Of a stretch of 64,000 nucleotides of DNA, positions 23,806-32,649 are shown one piece after another. The translations under genes and the position numbers were made by a program. This stretch comes from Nocardioides sp. QY071 (GTDB taxonomy: Bacteria; Actinomycetota; Actinomycetes; Propionibacteriales; Nocardioidaceae), in NCBI RefSeq assembly GCF_029961765.1, contig NZ_CP124681.1, forward strand, positions 2,542,001 through 2,606,000. Reading direction: 5' to 3'. The notes beneath the pieces are model-generated. The model did no database searches. It saw only the letters and a program-made list of their open reading frames with translations, and was not told where the DNA came from. Position 1 is the stretch's first letter; each line of letters opens with the position of its first letter.

Positions 23806-25314
23806 ATGAGCGTCGACACGCACGTCTTGGAGATCGAGTCGAAGTTCGAGGTGCCTGTCGACGCCACGCTCCCCGACCTCACCGGTCTGCCTCGTGCGGG
23901 CGCCGTCGGCGCGCCCAGGGAGGTCGATCTCGAGGCCAGCTACTACGACACCGCCGCCCTCGACCTGATGAGCCTGGGCATCACGCTGCGTCGTCGCCGT
24001 GGCGGCGAGGACGCAGGCTGGCACCTGAAGCTGCCGAGCGACAAGGGCCGTCACGAGGTCCGGGTCCCGCTGGGTGACGACGAGCGGGTCCCGCAGCGGC
24101 TGGAGGAGCTGTTGCGGGGCACGACGCGAGGCGCACGCCTGAGGAAGGTCGGCACGGTCAGCACCCGACGCACGGTGTTGCCCGTCGTCGATGCTGCCGG
24201 GAACCTCGTCGCCGAGGTCTGCGACGACCGGGTCGTCGGCGAACGCCGGCGCGGCGAGCGGGAGGCTCGACTGGTCTGGCGCGAGTGGGAGGTCGAGCTC
24301 ACCGAGGACGACGCCGAGCTGGCCCGCGCGACGACCGCCCGTCTCCGGGAGGCGGGGGCATCGCCGTCGAGGTATGCCTCCAAGCTGGCCCACGTGCTGG
24401 ATGTCGTGCCTCCGCAGGACGTGACCGGGGCGAGCCCGGGCGCCGCGAGTGCCCGTGACGTGTTGGCGCCCTACCTCGATGCGCAGGTGCGCCGGTTGCG
24501 TCAGCTCGATCCGCAGGTGCGTGCCGATCTGCCCGACGCGGTACACCAGATGCGCGTCGCGTGCCGCCGGATCCGGGCGGTCCTGGCCTGCTACCGCCGT
24601 GACTTCGACCGCCGGGCAGCCTCGCACCTGCGCGCCGAGCTGGGCTGGCTGGTCGACGTCCTGGGACGCGAGCGTGACCTGGAGGTGCTCCGCGACCATC
24701 TCGGTGCGCTGGTGGCCCAGCACGAATCCACCGACGCGGCGCAGGAGGCCTGGATCGACGAGGCCCTGGCCCGCGACCTGGCGGCGGCTCGCGAGACCGC
24801 ACGTCGTGCCCTGGACGGCGGGCGGTACGACGCCCTGGTCCTGGCCCTCACGGATCCGGCCGCGTGGCCGCCTTGGTCGCCGAACGCCCGGCGCCCCGCA
24901 CGTCGTGAGCTCCGCCGTGGCCTGCGCGCCGAGTGGACGCGGCTCGAGGCCGCGGCGAAGGCGGCCGAGCATGCCCCTTCCGCTCGACGGGACGAGTCGC
25001 TGCACGAGGTGCGGAAGGTGGCGAAGCGCCTGCGCTACGCGGCCGAGGCCGCGCAGCCGCGGTTCGGCGAGCGCGCGAGCGCCCTCGCCCACGCGATGTC
25101 AGCCCTGCAGGACACCCTCGGGCAGCATCACGACGAGACCGTCGCCCGGACGACGGTCGCCGGGCTCGGGCAGCAGCGGTCCCGAGCCGACGGCGGCGGA
25201 GATGTCCGGCGCGTTCTCGACGATCTCAGGGCGGAGCAGTCCGACGACCTCACGGCCTACCGCGACCAATGGGCACAGGCCCCGCTCGCGGCCGGGCGAC
25301 GTTGGTTGGGGTGA
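23806..25314 (+). CDS. CYTH-CHAD domain protein
   Basis: 502 residues. N-terminal CYTH domain (about residues 7-200) with the EIESKFEV motif (the ExExK signature of triphosphate-binding tunnels) and later LRRRRGGEDAGWHLKLP and EVELTEDD. C-terminal CHAD domain (about 215-495) with conserved histidine helices AVHQMRVACRRIRAVL and ESLHEVRKVAKRLRYAAE. CHAD domains bind inorganic polyphosphate, and CYTH enzymes hydrolyse triphosphates, so polyphosphate-linked function is likely. The ATG has GGAGGAAG just upstream. It heads an operon with the GH65 enzyme and a USP. Confidence 0.92.
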   Translation: MSVDTHVLEIESKFEVPVDATLPDLTGLPRAGAVGAPREVDLEASYYDTAALDLMSLGITLRRRRGGEDAGWHLKLPSDKGRHEVRVPLGDDERVPQRLEELLRGTTRGARLRKVGTVSTRRTVLPVVDAAGNLVAEVCDDRVVGERRRGEREARLVWREWEVELTEDDAELARATTARLREAGASPSRYASKLAHVLDVVPPQDVTGASPGAASARDVLAPYLDAQVRRLRQLDPQVRADLPDAVHQMRVACRRIRAVLACYRRDFDRRAASHLRAELGWLVDVLGRERDLEVLRDHLGALVAQHESTDAAQEAWIDEALARDLAAARETARRALDGGRYDALVLALTDPAAWPPWSPNARRPARRELRRGLRAEWTRLEAAAKAAEHAPSARRDESLHEVRKVAKRLRYAAEAAQPRFGERASALAHAMSALQDTLGQHHDETVARTTVAGLGQQRSRADGGGDVRRVLDDLRAEQSDDLTAYRDQWAQAPLAAGRRWLG

Positions 25315-25318
25315 GCCC

Positions 25319-27691
25319 GTGGCACTCGGTCGCCGGCACCGCACGTTCGGCGCAGTCCTGATCGACTGGGACGCCGCAGTCACGGATGCGAACTGCCAGG
25401 AGCTCGTGGCGCAGATCGCGGAGCTGGCCACCCACGGGGTGCACGTGGGGGTGCTCGGCGCCGCCGCGCTGCCGCTCGTCTCCAACCTGCCGCCGAGTGC
25501 GGGGCGCATCTGGGTCACGCGGGGCACGGGCCCCGAACAGCGGGCCGAGAACCTCCGGCGGATGGCGGACCTGGGAGTGGGAGCAGCCTTGGTGCTCGTC
25601 GTCGACGACGCTGCCACGGCTGTGCACCTGCTCGGCGAGCAGCTGTCTCGCCTGAAGCACCGTCGCGTTCCCGACGTGGACACCGACCGGCGTTGGACGG
25701 TGGAGCGGGGCGGGCCGGTCGAGCAGCGTCGCCGCGTCGACGAGGCCGTGTTCACGGTGTGCTCCGGCGGAGTCGGTACCCGTGGGTCGGTGGAGGAGGA
25801 GGTCAGCGGCAGCCAGCCGATGGTGCTCGCTGCCGGCGTCTACCGCGGGGATCAGTGCGAGGACGGCCTGCTCGCCGCTCCGAGCTGGACCGAGGTGCGG
25901 ATGACGACTCCGCTGCTGCGCGACGTACGGTGGCTCGATCTTCGCTCGGGGGTCCTGCTGCGCGAGGAGGTCGCCCCGACCGGTCGTCCGGTGCGGACCG
26001 CGCGCTTCGCCTGCCTCGCCGTGCCCGGGGTCGGTGCGATGAGGGTGGAAGCTCCGACGGATCGTCTGGCGCCCTCGGATGTCCGCGACGGCACCGACAC
26101 GTGGTCCTGCACGCGCACGACGACGGGCGATGCCATCGCGATGTTGACCCGGCAGTGGCGCGGGATCGAGGAGGGCTTCGAGACGCTGGAGCGGATCAGT
26201 GCTGTCGTGACGGGGACCGGCGGTGGGCCACGCAGGCGTCGTGCCGAGTCTCGGCTCGATGCCGCAGCCGGGTACGGGTTCGACGTGCTGCTCTCCACCC
26301 AGCGGGCCTCGTGGGCTGTGCGGTGGGCGACGGCAGGTGTCAGCCTGCCCGACGATCCCGAGGTCGAGCTCGGTCTCCGGTTCGCGCTGTTCCACCTCTG
26401 GTCGCTCGACTCCGGAGCGGAGGAGTTGGCTGTCGGCGCGCGCGGACTCGCCGGGAGCGGGTACGCGGGTCACGTCTTCTGGGACGCCGACGTGTTCGTC
26501 CTGCCGGCGCTGATGACGATGGCCCCGTCGGCGGCTCGCGGGATGGTCGAGTACCGCCTCCGGCGCCTCCCGGCCGCGCGCGCCCATGCCGCCGAGCTCG
26601 GGTACCGCGGCGCGCGCTTTCCTTGGGAGTCCGCTCGGACGGGGCGCGACGTCACCCCACGCTCCGGGCTGCTCGGGGGCGAGGAGGTGCCGATCCTCAC
26701 CGGGTTGCGGGAGGAGCACGTCACCGCGGACGTGGCGTGGGCGGCCTTGCGTCAGGCACGGTGGGCGGGGCGCGACCTCTCCGCCCGCGAGCTCGACCTG
26801 GTGGCGGAGACTGCCGACTACTGGCTGTCCCGCGTGTCGGTGGGTCCGGACGGCCGGGCGCACCTGCGTGGGGTGATCGGTCCCGACGAGTACCACGAGG
26901 ACGTGGATGACAACGCCTTCACCAACGTCCTCGTCCGGTGGCACCTGCGCGCAGCCGCGACACTCGTGACCCGGGCGCCTCGCGAGCGGAGAGACGCCTG
27001 GCTGGAGCTCGCCGACTCGATCGTTGACGGACACGATCCGGGCACCGGTCGCTACGAGCAGTTCGACGGATACTCCCGACTGGCTCCGGCGCCTCTCATC
27101 GGTCTGGGCCGCAGCCCGGTGGCCGCGGACGTCCTGGTCGGCAGCCGGCGTGTGGCCCGCTCACAGCTGATCAAGCAGGCCGACGTCCTGATGCTGCACA
27201 TGATGGTCCCCGACGAGGTCGCGCCCGGCTCGCTCGAGCCGAACCTCGACCACTACCTTCCGAGGACGGCCCACGGGTCGTCACTGTCGCCTGCGGCCCA
27301 CGCCTTCGTGCTGGCGCGGGCCGGGCGCAGCGAGGAGGCCCGAGACCTGCTCGCGACGGCACTGCGCGTGGACCTCGACGACCAGGCCGGGACGACGGCC
27401 GGAGGCCTCCACGTCGGCGCGATGGGTGGGGCCTGGCAGGCCTTCCTGTTCGGGTTCGTCGGGGCTCAGGTGGTCGGGGACGTGCTCGAGCTGGATCCCC
27501 GGCTGCCTCCGCGGTGGAGACATGTCGAGGTGCGCTTTCGCTGTCTGTCCTCCGACATCCGGCTCTGGATCAGGGACGACATCGTGACCCTGTCGACCCG
27601 AGTACCGATCCGGGCGCGCCGCCGCGGGGGGCCGACGGTGGACGTCCCGGCAGGACACCGGGCCCGCACCCTGCCTGGAGGTGGAGCATGA
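25319..27691 (+). CDS. Glycoside hydrolase family 65 phosphorylase with degenerate HAD-like N-terminus
   Basis: 790 residues. Residues 1-120 resemble a HAD phosphatase remnant (GAVLIDWDAAVTD in place of the usual DxDG[T/V], later VLVVDDAATAVHLLGEQL). From about residue 150 it is a GH65 protein: beta-sandwich, linker and (alpha/alpha)6 barrel. The likely general-acid Glu524 is in VIGPDEYHEDVDDNAFTN, and the phosphate site region is LEPNLDHYLPRTAHGSSLS, next to IKQADVLMLHMM. Family members phosphorolyse trehalose, kojibiose, nigerose or maltose to a hexose plus beta-glucose 1-phosphate. HAD plus GH65 parts recall Rv2006 (OtsB1) without its trehalose-phosphatase middle. GTG 25319 follows the CHAD stop by four bases; the stop overlaps the USP gene (ATGA). 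Confidence 0.88.
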   Translation: MALGRRHRTFGAVLIDWDAAVTDANCQELVAQIAELATHGVHVGVLGAAALPLVSNLPPSAGRIWVTRGTGPEQRAENLRRMADLGVGAALVLVVDDAATAVHLLGEQLSRLKHRRVPDVDTDRRWTVERGGPVEQRRRVDEAVFTVCSGGVGTRGSVEEEVSGSQPMVLAAGVYRGDQCEDGLLAAPSWTEVRMTTPLLRDVRWLDLRSGVLLREEVAPTGRPVRTARFACLAVPGVGAMRVEAPTDRLAPSDVRDGTDTWSCTRTTTGDAIAMLTRQWRGIEEGFETLERISAVVTGTGGGPRRRRAESRLDAAAGYGFDVLLSTQRASWAVRWATAGVSLPDDPEVELGLRFALFHLWSLDSGAEELAVGARGLAGSGYAGHVFWDADVFVLPALMTMAPSAARGMVEYRLRRLPAARAHAAELGYRGARFPWESARTGRDVTPRSGLLGGEEVPILTGLREEHVTADVAWAALRQARWAGRDLSARELDLVAETADYWLSRVSVGPDGRAHLRGVIGPDEYHEDVDDNAFTNVLVRWHLRAAATLVTRAPRERRDAWLELADSIVDGHDPGTGRYEQFDGYSRLAPAPLIGLGRSPVAADVLVGSRRVARSQLIKQADVLMLHMMVPDEVAPGSLEPNLDHYLPRTAHGSSLSPAAHAFVLARAGRSEEARDLLATALRVDLDDQAGTTAGGLHVGAMGGAWQAFLFGFVGAQVVGDVLELDPRLPPRWRHVEVRFRCLSSDIRLWIRDDIVTLSTRVPIRARRRGGPTVDVPAGHRARTLPGGGA

Positions 27692-28401
27692 ACGACGTGG
27701 TCGCACTCGTCGACGATCCTGGCCCCGAGCACCCGGCACGCGTCGTGGCCGAGGCAGGGGCCCGGTTGCTGGCGTGCCGGGCGCGGTCCGTGTCGGTGCA
27801 CGAGGCCTCGTCGGTCGAGCAGGTCCTGTCGCTGGCTCGTACGACACTGTCCGAGCCCGGGGTGGAGGCGCTGGTCGTGGCAGGCACGGACAGCGCGGCA
27901 CCCGCATGGCGGATCATCACCGATGCGACGAAGCCGGTCTTCGTGGTGCCGACCGGTGCACGACTGCCGCGTGGACGGTTCTCCCGCGTCCTGCTGCCAC
28001 TCGACGGCGGCTCGACGGCGGCCGACGCGGTGGCGGTCCTGGCCAGCCGGATGGCGTCGTCGGCCACGCTCCTGGCAGCACACGTGTTCGAGCCGGACAC
28101 CGTCCCGGCGTACTGGGACCAGGCCGCCCATGCGGGCCCCTCCTGGGAACAGGAGTTCCTCGCTCGCAGCGTTCCCGAGGTGGTCGGGCTCCGGTTGTGT
28201 CACGGGGACCCGGCGACGGAGGTCGTCGCGCAGGTCGAGGCATGCGGCGCTGACCTGCTGGTCCTCGGCTGGGGCAGGCGGCTCGCCGGGAGCAGGGCGA
28301 GGATCGTGCGTCGTGCGCTCGCCGGCCCGGTGCCCGTGCTGCTGATCGGAACCGGCTACGAGGCCGCGTCGGCCAGAGGTTCCAGGACCCCGACGAGGTG
28401 A
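27688..28401 (+). CDS. Divergent universal stress protein
   Basis: 237 residues. The C-terminal half is a recognisable UspA fold (SRVLLPLDGGSTAADAVAVL ... ADLLVLGWGRRLAGSRARIV), but the nucleotide loop departs from the G-2x-G-9x-G(S/T) pattern, so ATP binding is doubtful. The N-terminal half (DVVALVDDPGPEHPARVV) is an eroded domain. The ATG overlaps the stop of the GH65 gene. The last 46 bp overlap the 3' end of the convergent VOC gene. Confidence 0.75.
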   Translation: MNDVVALVDDPGPEHPARVVAEAGARLLACRARSVSVHEASSVEQVLSLARTTLSEPGVEALVVAGTDSAAPAWRIITDATKPVFVVPTGARLPRGRFSRVLLPLDGGSTAADAVAVLASRMASSATLLAAHVFEPDTVPAYWDQAAHAGPSWEQEFLARSVPEVVGLRLCHGDPATEVVAQVEACGADLLVLGWGRRLAGSRARIVRRALAGPVPVLLIGTGYEAASARGSRTPTR

Positions 28402-28718
28402 CCCTCGGGGTCACGGAACATCGCGAACCGCCCGACGCCGGGAACGGGAGTCGGCGCAACGACCTCCTCGCCTCCGAGGGCGGTGCTCCGAGTCAGCGCG
28501 TCGGCAGCGTCCTCGACCTCGACGTAGAAGGTGAGGTACGTCGGCATCGGCTCCGGCGCCTGCATGATGCCACCGCCGATGCCGCCGCCCTCGGCCGCCG
28601 CGATGGTGTACTCCGGTCCGGCGGGGGTGAACTTCCACCCGAACAGGTCCGCGTAGAACGCCTGGAGCCGTTCCGCATGCCGGGCGCCGATCTCCCAGTG
28701 GATCACTCCGTGTGCCAT
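28356..28718 (-). CDS. VOC (glyoxalase/dioxygenase superfamily) protein
   Basis: 120 residues. It opens with VIHWEIGARHAERLQAFYAD, then LFGWKF, a Gly-rich loop (EGGGIGGGIM), YLTFYVEVEDAADAL, and ends with FAMFRDPEGHLVGVLEP, the usual single-module VOC pattern with His and Glu metal-ligand candidates (HWEI; GVLE). Two modules or a dimer would form the site. Substrate unknown; relatives include antibiotic- and aldehyde-handling proteins. The best DevR-like box in the window (28823-28836) is 105 bp upstream. Confidence 0.88.
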   Translation of the reverse strand: MAHGVIHWEIGARHAERLQAFYADLFGWKFTPAGPEYTIAAAEGGGIGGGIMQAPEPMPTYLTFYVEVEDAADALTRSTALGGEEVVAPTPVPGVGRFAMFRDPEGHLVGVLEPLADAAS

Positions 28719-28800
28719 GACTGCCTGCCTCGCTTCCTGCCCCGCTCGGGGGCGCTTCGTGTCCGGTGACCAGTGGACTTCCCCCGGGCCCGGCGGCAGC

Positions 28801-28836
28801 AGTGCCGTCGGGCCTCTCGGAGGGGACCTTCGGCCC
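28801..28836. promoter_or_regulatory. DevR-like box (consensus form) with weak partner
   Basis: GGGACCTTCGGCCC (28823-28836) with AGTGCCGTCGGGCC starting 22 bp away (28801-28814), in the 137-bp gap between the glycosyltransferase stop (28855) and VOC start (28718). Confidence 0.6.
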
Positions 28837-28854
28837 GGCGCGGGCGTGCGATGG

Positions 28855-29979
28855 TCACCTCGCCCTCACCGCTGGTGTCCCTGCCCTGGTGCTCCTCAGT
28901 GGTCTCCGCCCGCTGGCCGGCGGTGCCGCCAGCAGCGCGTGGTAGAGATCCTCGTGGTCGGCGGCCATCCGCTGAAGGGAGAACCGGAGGGACACCTCGG
29001 AGCGACAGGTGGCTCTGTCGATGGTGCGCAGGCGGCCGACCGCGGCCACGGCCTCCGCCTCGCGGTCGGCGAGGAAGCCGGTCCGGCCCTGCGTGACGAT
29101 CTCGGGGGCCGCGCCCATCGGCCTGGTCACGACGGGCGTGCCGGTCGCGAGTGCTTCGATCATGACCAGCCCGAACGGCTCGGGCCAGGCGATGGGGTTC
29201 ACCAGCCCCGCCGAGCGACCGACCAGGTCGACGCGCTCGGCCGTCGCGAGCTCGGCCACGTCGTCCTCGGTGGCGGAGAGCAGCGGACGCACGCAGGTGC
29301 GGAAGTACTCGACCTCGTCCGGCTCGCGCATCTTGGACACGATCCGCAGCGGGCGGCCGGCGGCGTGCGCGATGCGCACGGCCGCATCGACCCCCTTGTC
29401 GGGCGACATACGGCCCACGAAGACCAGGTCGTCCCGGGTTCCGGCCCCGAGCCGGTAGGTCTCCAGGTCGACGCCATGGTGGATCACCGCGGTGATCGGC
29501 ACGTCGCCGGCGCGGCTGGCATGGTCGTGGGAGATGGCGACGACCGCGGCCCCTCGCGCGATCTCCTTGAAGATCGGGCGGGTGAGCGGGGTGAAGGGGC
29601 CGTGGTTCGTGGTGACGACCGGCGGTCCGCCGCGAAGAGTGTGCGGGGCGAGGAGCGGCCCCAGCACCGTGTGGTCGTGGATGATGTCGACGTGGCGCAG
29701 CGCGTCGTAGGCCGCCAGCACGTGGGCGGCCTCGGGAACGCTCTGGCCGAAGGGCTCGACCGGCGTGTCGAAGAGGTGTCCGCGCGGGACGGGGCACGAG
29801 GACGTGCCGACGGTGAAGAGCTCGACGTGGTGGCCGCGTTCGGTCAGCCCGCGTGCGAGGTTGGCGATGACGGCCTCGGTGCCGCCATATGCGGGAGGAG
29901 GCACGGGGATCCACGGTGGGGCGATCAGTCCGATCCGCAGTGGCCTTCGGCTCCCCACCGGCGTCGCGTAGGTCGTCAT
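28855..29979 (-). CDS. GT4-family glycosyltransferase
   Basis: 374 residues. N-terminal acceptor half starts LRIGLIAPPWIPVPPPAYGG with the GGTE loop typical of GT4 enzymes; TTNHGPFTPLTRP and AISHDHASRAG follow. Donor half: FVGRMSPDKGVDAAVRIA, then the nucleotide-sugar motif WPEPFGLVMIEALATGTPVV (EPFGL..EA) . It transfers a sugar from a nucleotide donor; the acceptor is not predictable. GAGGGG precedes the ATG at 29979 by 7 bases. It is downstream of GAPDH and GAF genes but has its own DevR-like box inside the GAF 3' region. Confidence 0.9.
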   Translation of the reverse strand: MTTYATPVGSRRPLRIGLIAPPWIPVPPPAYGGTEAVIANLARGLTERGHHVELFTVGTSSCPVPRGHLFDTPVEPFGQSVPEAAHVLAAYDALRHVDIIHDHTVLGPLLAPHTLRGGPPVVTTNHGPFTPLTRPIFKEIARGAAVVAISHDHASRAGDVPITAVIHHGVDLETYRLGAGTRDDLVFVGRMSPDKGVDAAVRIAHAAGRPLRIVSKMREPDEVEYFRTCVRPLLSATEDDVAELATAERVDLVGRSAGLVNPIAWPEPFGLVMIEALATGTPVVTRPMGAAPEIVTQGRTGFLADREAEAVAAVGRLRTIDRATCRSEVSLRFSLQRMAADHEDLYHALLAAPPASGRRPLRSTRAGTPAVRAR

Positions 29980-29990
29980 CCGGATTCCCC

Positions 29991-30560
29991 TCACTCCTGG
30001 CTCGCCCGAGAGGGCTGACGCTGCCGGGGTCCGGGGCGGTCGCTGTTCCTCCATCCTCGACGCGGACGCGGGTCGCACACAGGGACTTGGGACCCTACGC
30101 GGCCCGACATCGGGCCCCGGTCACTGCGCAGACCGCGCTCGTCGACGGCGAGCAGGTCGGCGATGATCCGGGCCATCTGGAGCTCGCCGGGGGTGTGGTC
30201 CTGCGGGGTGGTCCCGTACAGCACCAGGACCCCGATCAGCGCCGGGCCCTCGAGCAACGGGACCCCGAGCGCGGAGGAGATGCCGGCCACTCGAGCGGCC
30301 CGCGCGTAGTCGGGCCAGGCCTCGGCCCGGACGGCGACGTCAGGAATCGCGACGACCTGCCCGGATGTGATCACGGCAGGGACAGGGCCACGCCCTCGGC
30401 GCAGCTGGAGCTGTTCCAGCGGTTCCCGCTCCGGTGGGGTGCACACGACCAGCGGTGGGCCGTCACTCGAGAGCAGGCTCACGCTTGCTGCTGCGGCCCC
30501 GAACGCGGCGCGGAGGCCGGCCGCGAGGTCGCTCAGCAGGTCGCGGTCGGCGACGGTCAT
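29991..30560 (-). CDS. GAF-domain protein with unusual C-terminal tail
   Basis: 189 residues. Residues about 1-140 form a GAF domain (LLSDLAAGLRAAFGAAAASV; SALGVPLLEGPALIGVLVLY; MARIIADLLAVDERG). The last 50 residues (from SDRGPMSGRVGSQVP) are Pro/Arg/Ser-rich, unlike a folded domain, and are encoded by DNA that holds the DevR-like boxes 30082-30117 for the next gene. A lost stop or frameshift may therefore have extended the protein. The ATG overlaps the GAPDH stop (ATGA). No heme-ligand or kinase domain is present, so it is not a DosS/DosT equivalent. Confidence 0.78.
   Translation of the reverse strand: MTVADRDLLSDLAAGLRAAFGAAAASVSLLSSDGPPLVVCTPPEREPLEQLQLRRGRGPVPAVITSGQVVAIPDVAVRAEAWPDYARAARVAGISSALGVPLLEGPALIGVLVLYGTTPQDHTPGELQMARIIADLLAVDERGLRSDRGPMSGRVGSQVPVCDPRPRRGWRNSDRPGPRQRQPSRASQE
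30082..30117. promoter_or_regulatory. Paired DevR-like boxes inside the GAF gene 3' end
   Basis: GGGACTTGGGACCC (30082-30095) and CCGACATCGGGCCC (30104-30117) start 22 bp apart, 103-138 bp before the glycosyltransferase start at 29979. Confidence 0.55.
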
Positions 30561-31555
30561 CGCGAGACGAGGCGGACCAGGTCGGCGAGCCGGCAGGTGT
30601 AGCCCCACTCGTTGTCGTACCAGCCGAAGACCTTCACCAGCCGTCCAGAGACCTGGGTGAGCGTGCTGTCGAACACGCACGACGCCGGGTCGCGCACGAC
30701 GTCGGAGGAGACCAGCGGGTCTTCCTCGTAGGTGAGCAGCCCGGCCAGCGGCCCCGTCCTCGCCGCCGTTGCGAACGCGGCGTTGACGTCGGCGGCGCTG
30801 ACGTTGCGATCCAGCAGGACACTGAGGTCGACGATCGAGCCGTCGACCACGGGAACGCGCAGAGCCCGGCCGTCGAGGCGGCCCGCGACCGCGGGGATCA
30901 CCTCGCCGACCGCACGGGCCGCACCCGTCGAGGTGGGGATGATGTTGACCGCCCCGGCGCGAGCGCGCCGGGGATCCTTGTGCGGGGCGTCGAGCAGGTT
31001 CTGGTCGTTGGTGTAGGCGTGGACCGTCGTCATCAGGCCGTGCTGGATCCCGAAGGCCTCCTGGAGCACCTTCACCATGGGCGCGGCGCAGTTGGTGGTG
31101 CACGACGCGTTCGAGACGACGTGATGACGACCGGGGTCGTACGTCGCGTCGTTGACCCCCATCACGATCGTCGCGTCGACGTCCTTGCCGGGTGAGGACA
31201 GCACCACCTTCCGTGCCCCTCCCGCGAGGTGGACCTGGGCGAGCTCCCTGCTGCGGAACCGGCCGGTGCTCTCGAGCACCACGTCCACGTCGTACGCCGT
31301 CCAGTCGAGGTCGCCGGGATCCGCGCTGCGGGTCACCGCGACCTTGCGTTCGCCCACCAGAAGGAGGTCGTCGCCACCGACCTCGACCCGGGTGGGGAAC
31401 GCGCCGAAGGTGCTGTCGCGACGCAGGAGGTGGCGCAGCGTCGCGACGTCGGTGAGGTCGTTGACGGCCACGACCTCGAGGTCGGGCTCCGTGGCCGCGA
31501 GCCTCAGGAAGGCCCGCCCGATCCGACCTGCTCCGTTGATGCCGATGCGAACCAT
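30557..31555 (-). CDS. gap: Glyceraldehyde-3-phosphate dehydrogenase, type I
   Basis: 332 residues, normal length. Rossmann start RIGINGAGRIGRAFLR; Asn32-Asp33 (VAVNDLTD) favours NAD. Catalytic Cys152 in SNASCTTNCAAP and His in MTTVHAYTNDQ; phosphate site PTSTGAARAVG; closing WYDNEWGYTCRL. Oxidises glyceraldehyde 3-phosphate to 1,3-bisphosphoglycerate in glycolysis, or the reverse. CAGGAG lies upstream of ATG 31555. Being under a DevR-like box and in an operon with a GAF protein suggests this is a second, condition-specific GAPDH rather than the housekeeping copy; that is inference. Confidence 0.96.
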   Translation of the reverse strand: MVRIGINGAGRIGRAFLRLAATEPDLEVVAVNDLTDVATLRHLLRRDSTFGAFPTRVEVGGDDLLLVGERKVAVTRSADPGDLDWTAYDVDVVLESTGRFRSRELAQVHLAGGARKVVLSSPGKDVDATIVMGVNDATYDPGRHHVVSNASCTTNCAAPMVKVLQEAFGIQHGLMTTVHAYTNDQNLLDAPHKDPRRARAGAVNIIPTSTGAARAVGEVIPAVAGRLDGRALRVPVVDGSIVDLSVLLDRNVSAADVNAAFATAARTGPLAGLLTYEEDPLVSSDVVRDPASCVFDSTLTQVSGRLVKVFGWYDNEWGYTCRLADLVRLVSR

Positions 31556-31658
31556 GCTCGTCTCCTGACCGTCGTTGCTGTCGTGGCGCGGCTGCGCTCG
31601 GTGGTCAGCGTGCTTCCTGGACGGCCGGTCGTGCCGGGGGCGTCAGGCACGAGTCGTC

Positions 31659-31694
31659 GGGACCAAAGGCCTCCGGCCTGCCGACGCCGGACCC
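31659..31694. promoter_or_regulatory. Paired DevR-like boxes in divergent promoter
   Basis: GGGACCAAAGGCCT (31659-31672) and CCGACGCCGGACCC (31681-31694) start 22 bp apart, between GAPDH (minus, 31555) and USP (plus, 31759). Confidence 0.55.
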
Positions 31695-31758
31695 TGCAGT
31701 AGCGGCCCCGGTGACCGACACGATCGCGGTGAGTCACTCGACAACCGGAGGTTCCGTC

Positions 31759-32649
31759 ATGCAGGTCGACAACCACGCGCCCATCGTCGTTGCGACGGAC
31801 GGGACCGAGCGCAGCGCCGGAGCGCTGCGGTACGCGGTCCACGAGGCCCGGCGTCGCGCCGTCGCGCTCAGGATCGTTCACGTGGCGCCGCCGGCGGCAC
31901 TCTCCGAGCCGATGTTCGGATTCGCGCCGGAGATCGCCGAGGACCTGCGGGCCCACGGACGCACGGTCCTGGCCGATGCCGAGGCGACTGCCCGCTCGCT
32001 CGGGACCGATCTCAGCATCGAGACGGTCCTCGCAGCCGGAGCGCAGGCGGACGAGCTGGTGGCGGCTGCGGGCGACGGGCAGATGGTGGTCCTTGGCCGG
32101 GAGACGAGGAGTGCAGTCCGGCGGCTGCTGACCGGCGCGACGACGGCCACGGTCGCGGGGCGCACCTCGGTGCCGACGGTCGTCGTACCCGCCGACTGGC
32201 AGCTGGTGGAGCACGGACGGATGGTGGTCGGCATCGAGTCCGAGGACTGCGCCCGCCCCCTGCTGGGTCGTGCCTTCGAGCGCGCCGCGCAACGCGGCGC
32301 CGAGCTGGTCGTCATCCACGCGTGGGACCTGCCGGTCCCGTACAGCGACGTGATCGACCCGCACCGCTACGTCCGCGAGTGGCGCGCCGCCGGCGCGAAG
32401 CTGCTGTCCACCGTCCTGGAGGAGTGGCGGCGTGCCTACCCCGGCGTCGCGGTGGAGACCGTGGTCGTGCACGGCCAGGCCGCCCAGGCCCTGGTCGAGG
32501 GCTCGGAGGCCAGCGACCTCCTGCTGATCGGCCGCCGCCCGCACGGACCGTTGCACTGGGCCCATCTCGGTGCGACGGCGCGCTCGGTGCTGCGCGCCTC
32601 GCACGTGCCGGTGGAGGTCGTCGCGCCGGACACGAGCGCGGACGGATGA
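31759..32649 (+). CDS. Universal stress protein, two UspA domains
   Basis: 296 residues. Domain one: APIVVATDGTERSAGALRYA and loop LGRETRSAVRRLLTGATTAT; domain two begins RMVVGIESEDCARPLLGRAF with loop IGRRPHGPLHWAHLGATARS. Both loops approximate the G-2x-G-9x-G(S/T) ATP motif. Related in layout to the USP at 936-1865. GGAGG lies 7 bases before ATG 31759. The stop overlaps the ATG of a P-type ATPase gene, matching the Rv1996-Rv1997 (USP-ctpF) arrangement in M. tuberculosis. Confidence 0.9.
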   Translation: MQVDNHAPIVVATDGTERSAGALRYAVHEARRRAVALRIVHVAPPAALSEPMFGFAPEIAEDLRAHGRTVLADAEATARSLGTDLSIETVLAAGAQADELVAAAGDGQMVVLGRETRSAVRRLLTGATTATVAGRTSVPTVVVPADWQLVEHGRMVVGIESEDCARPLLGRAFERAAQRGAELVVIHAWDLPVPYSDVIDPHRYVREWRAAGAKLLSTVLEEWRRAYPGVAVETVVVHGQAAQALVEGSEASDLLLIGRRPHGPLHWAHLGATARSVLRASHVPVEVVAPDTSADG

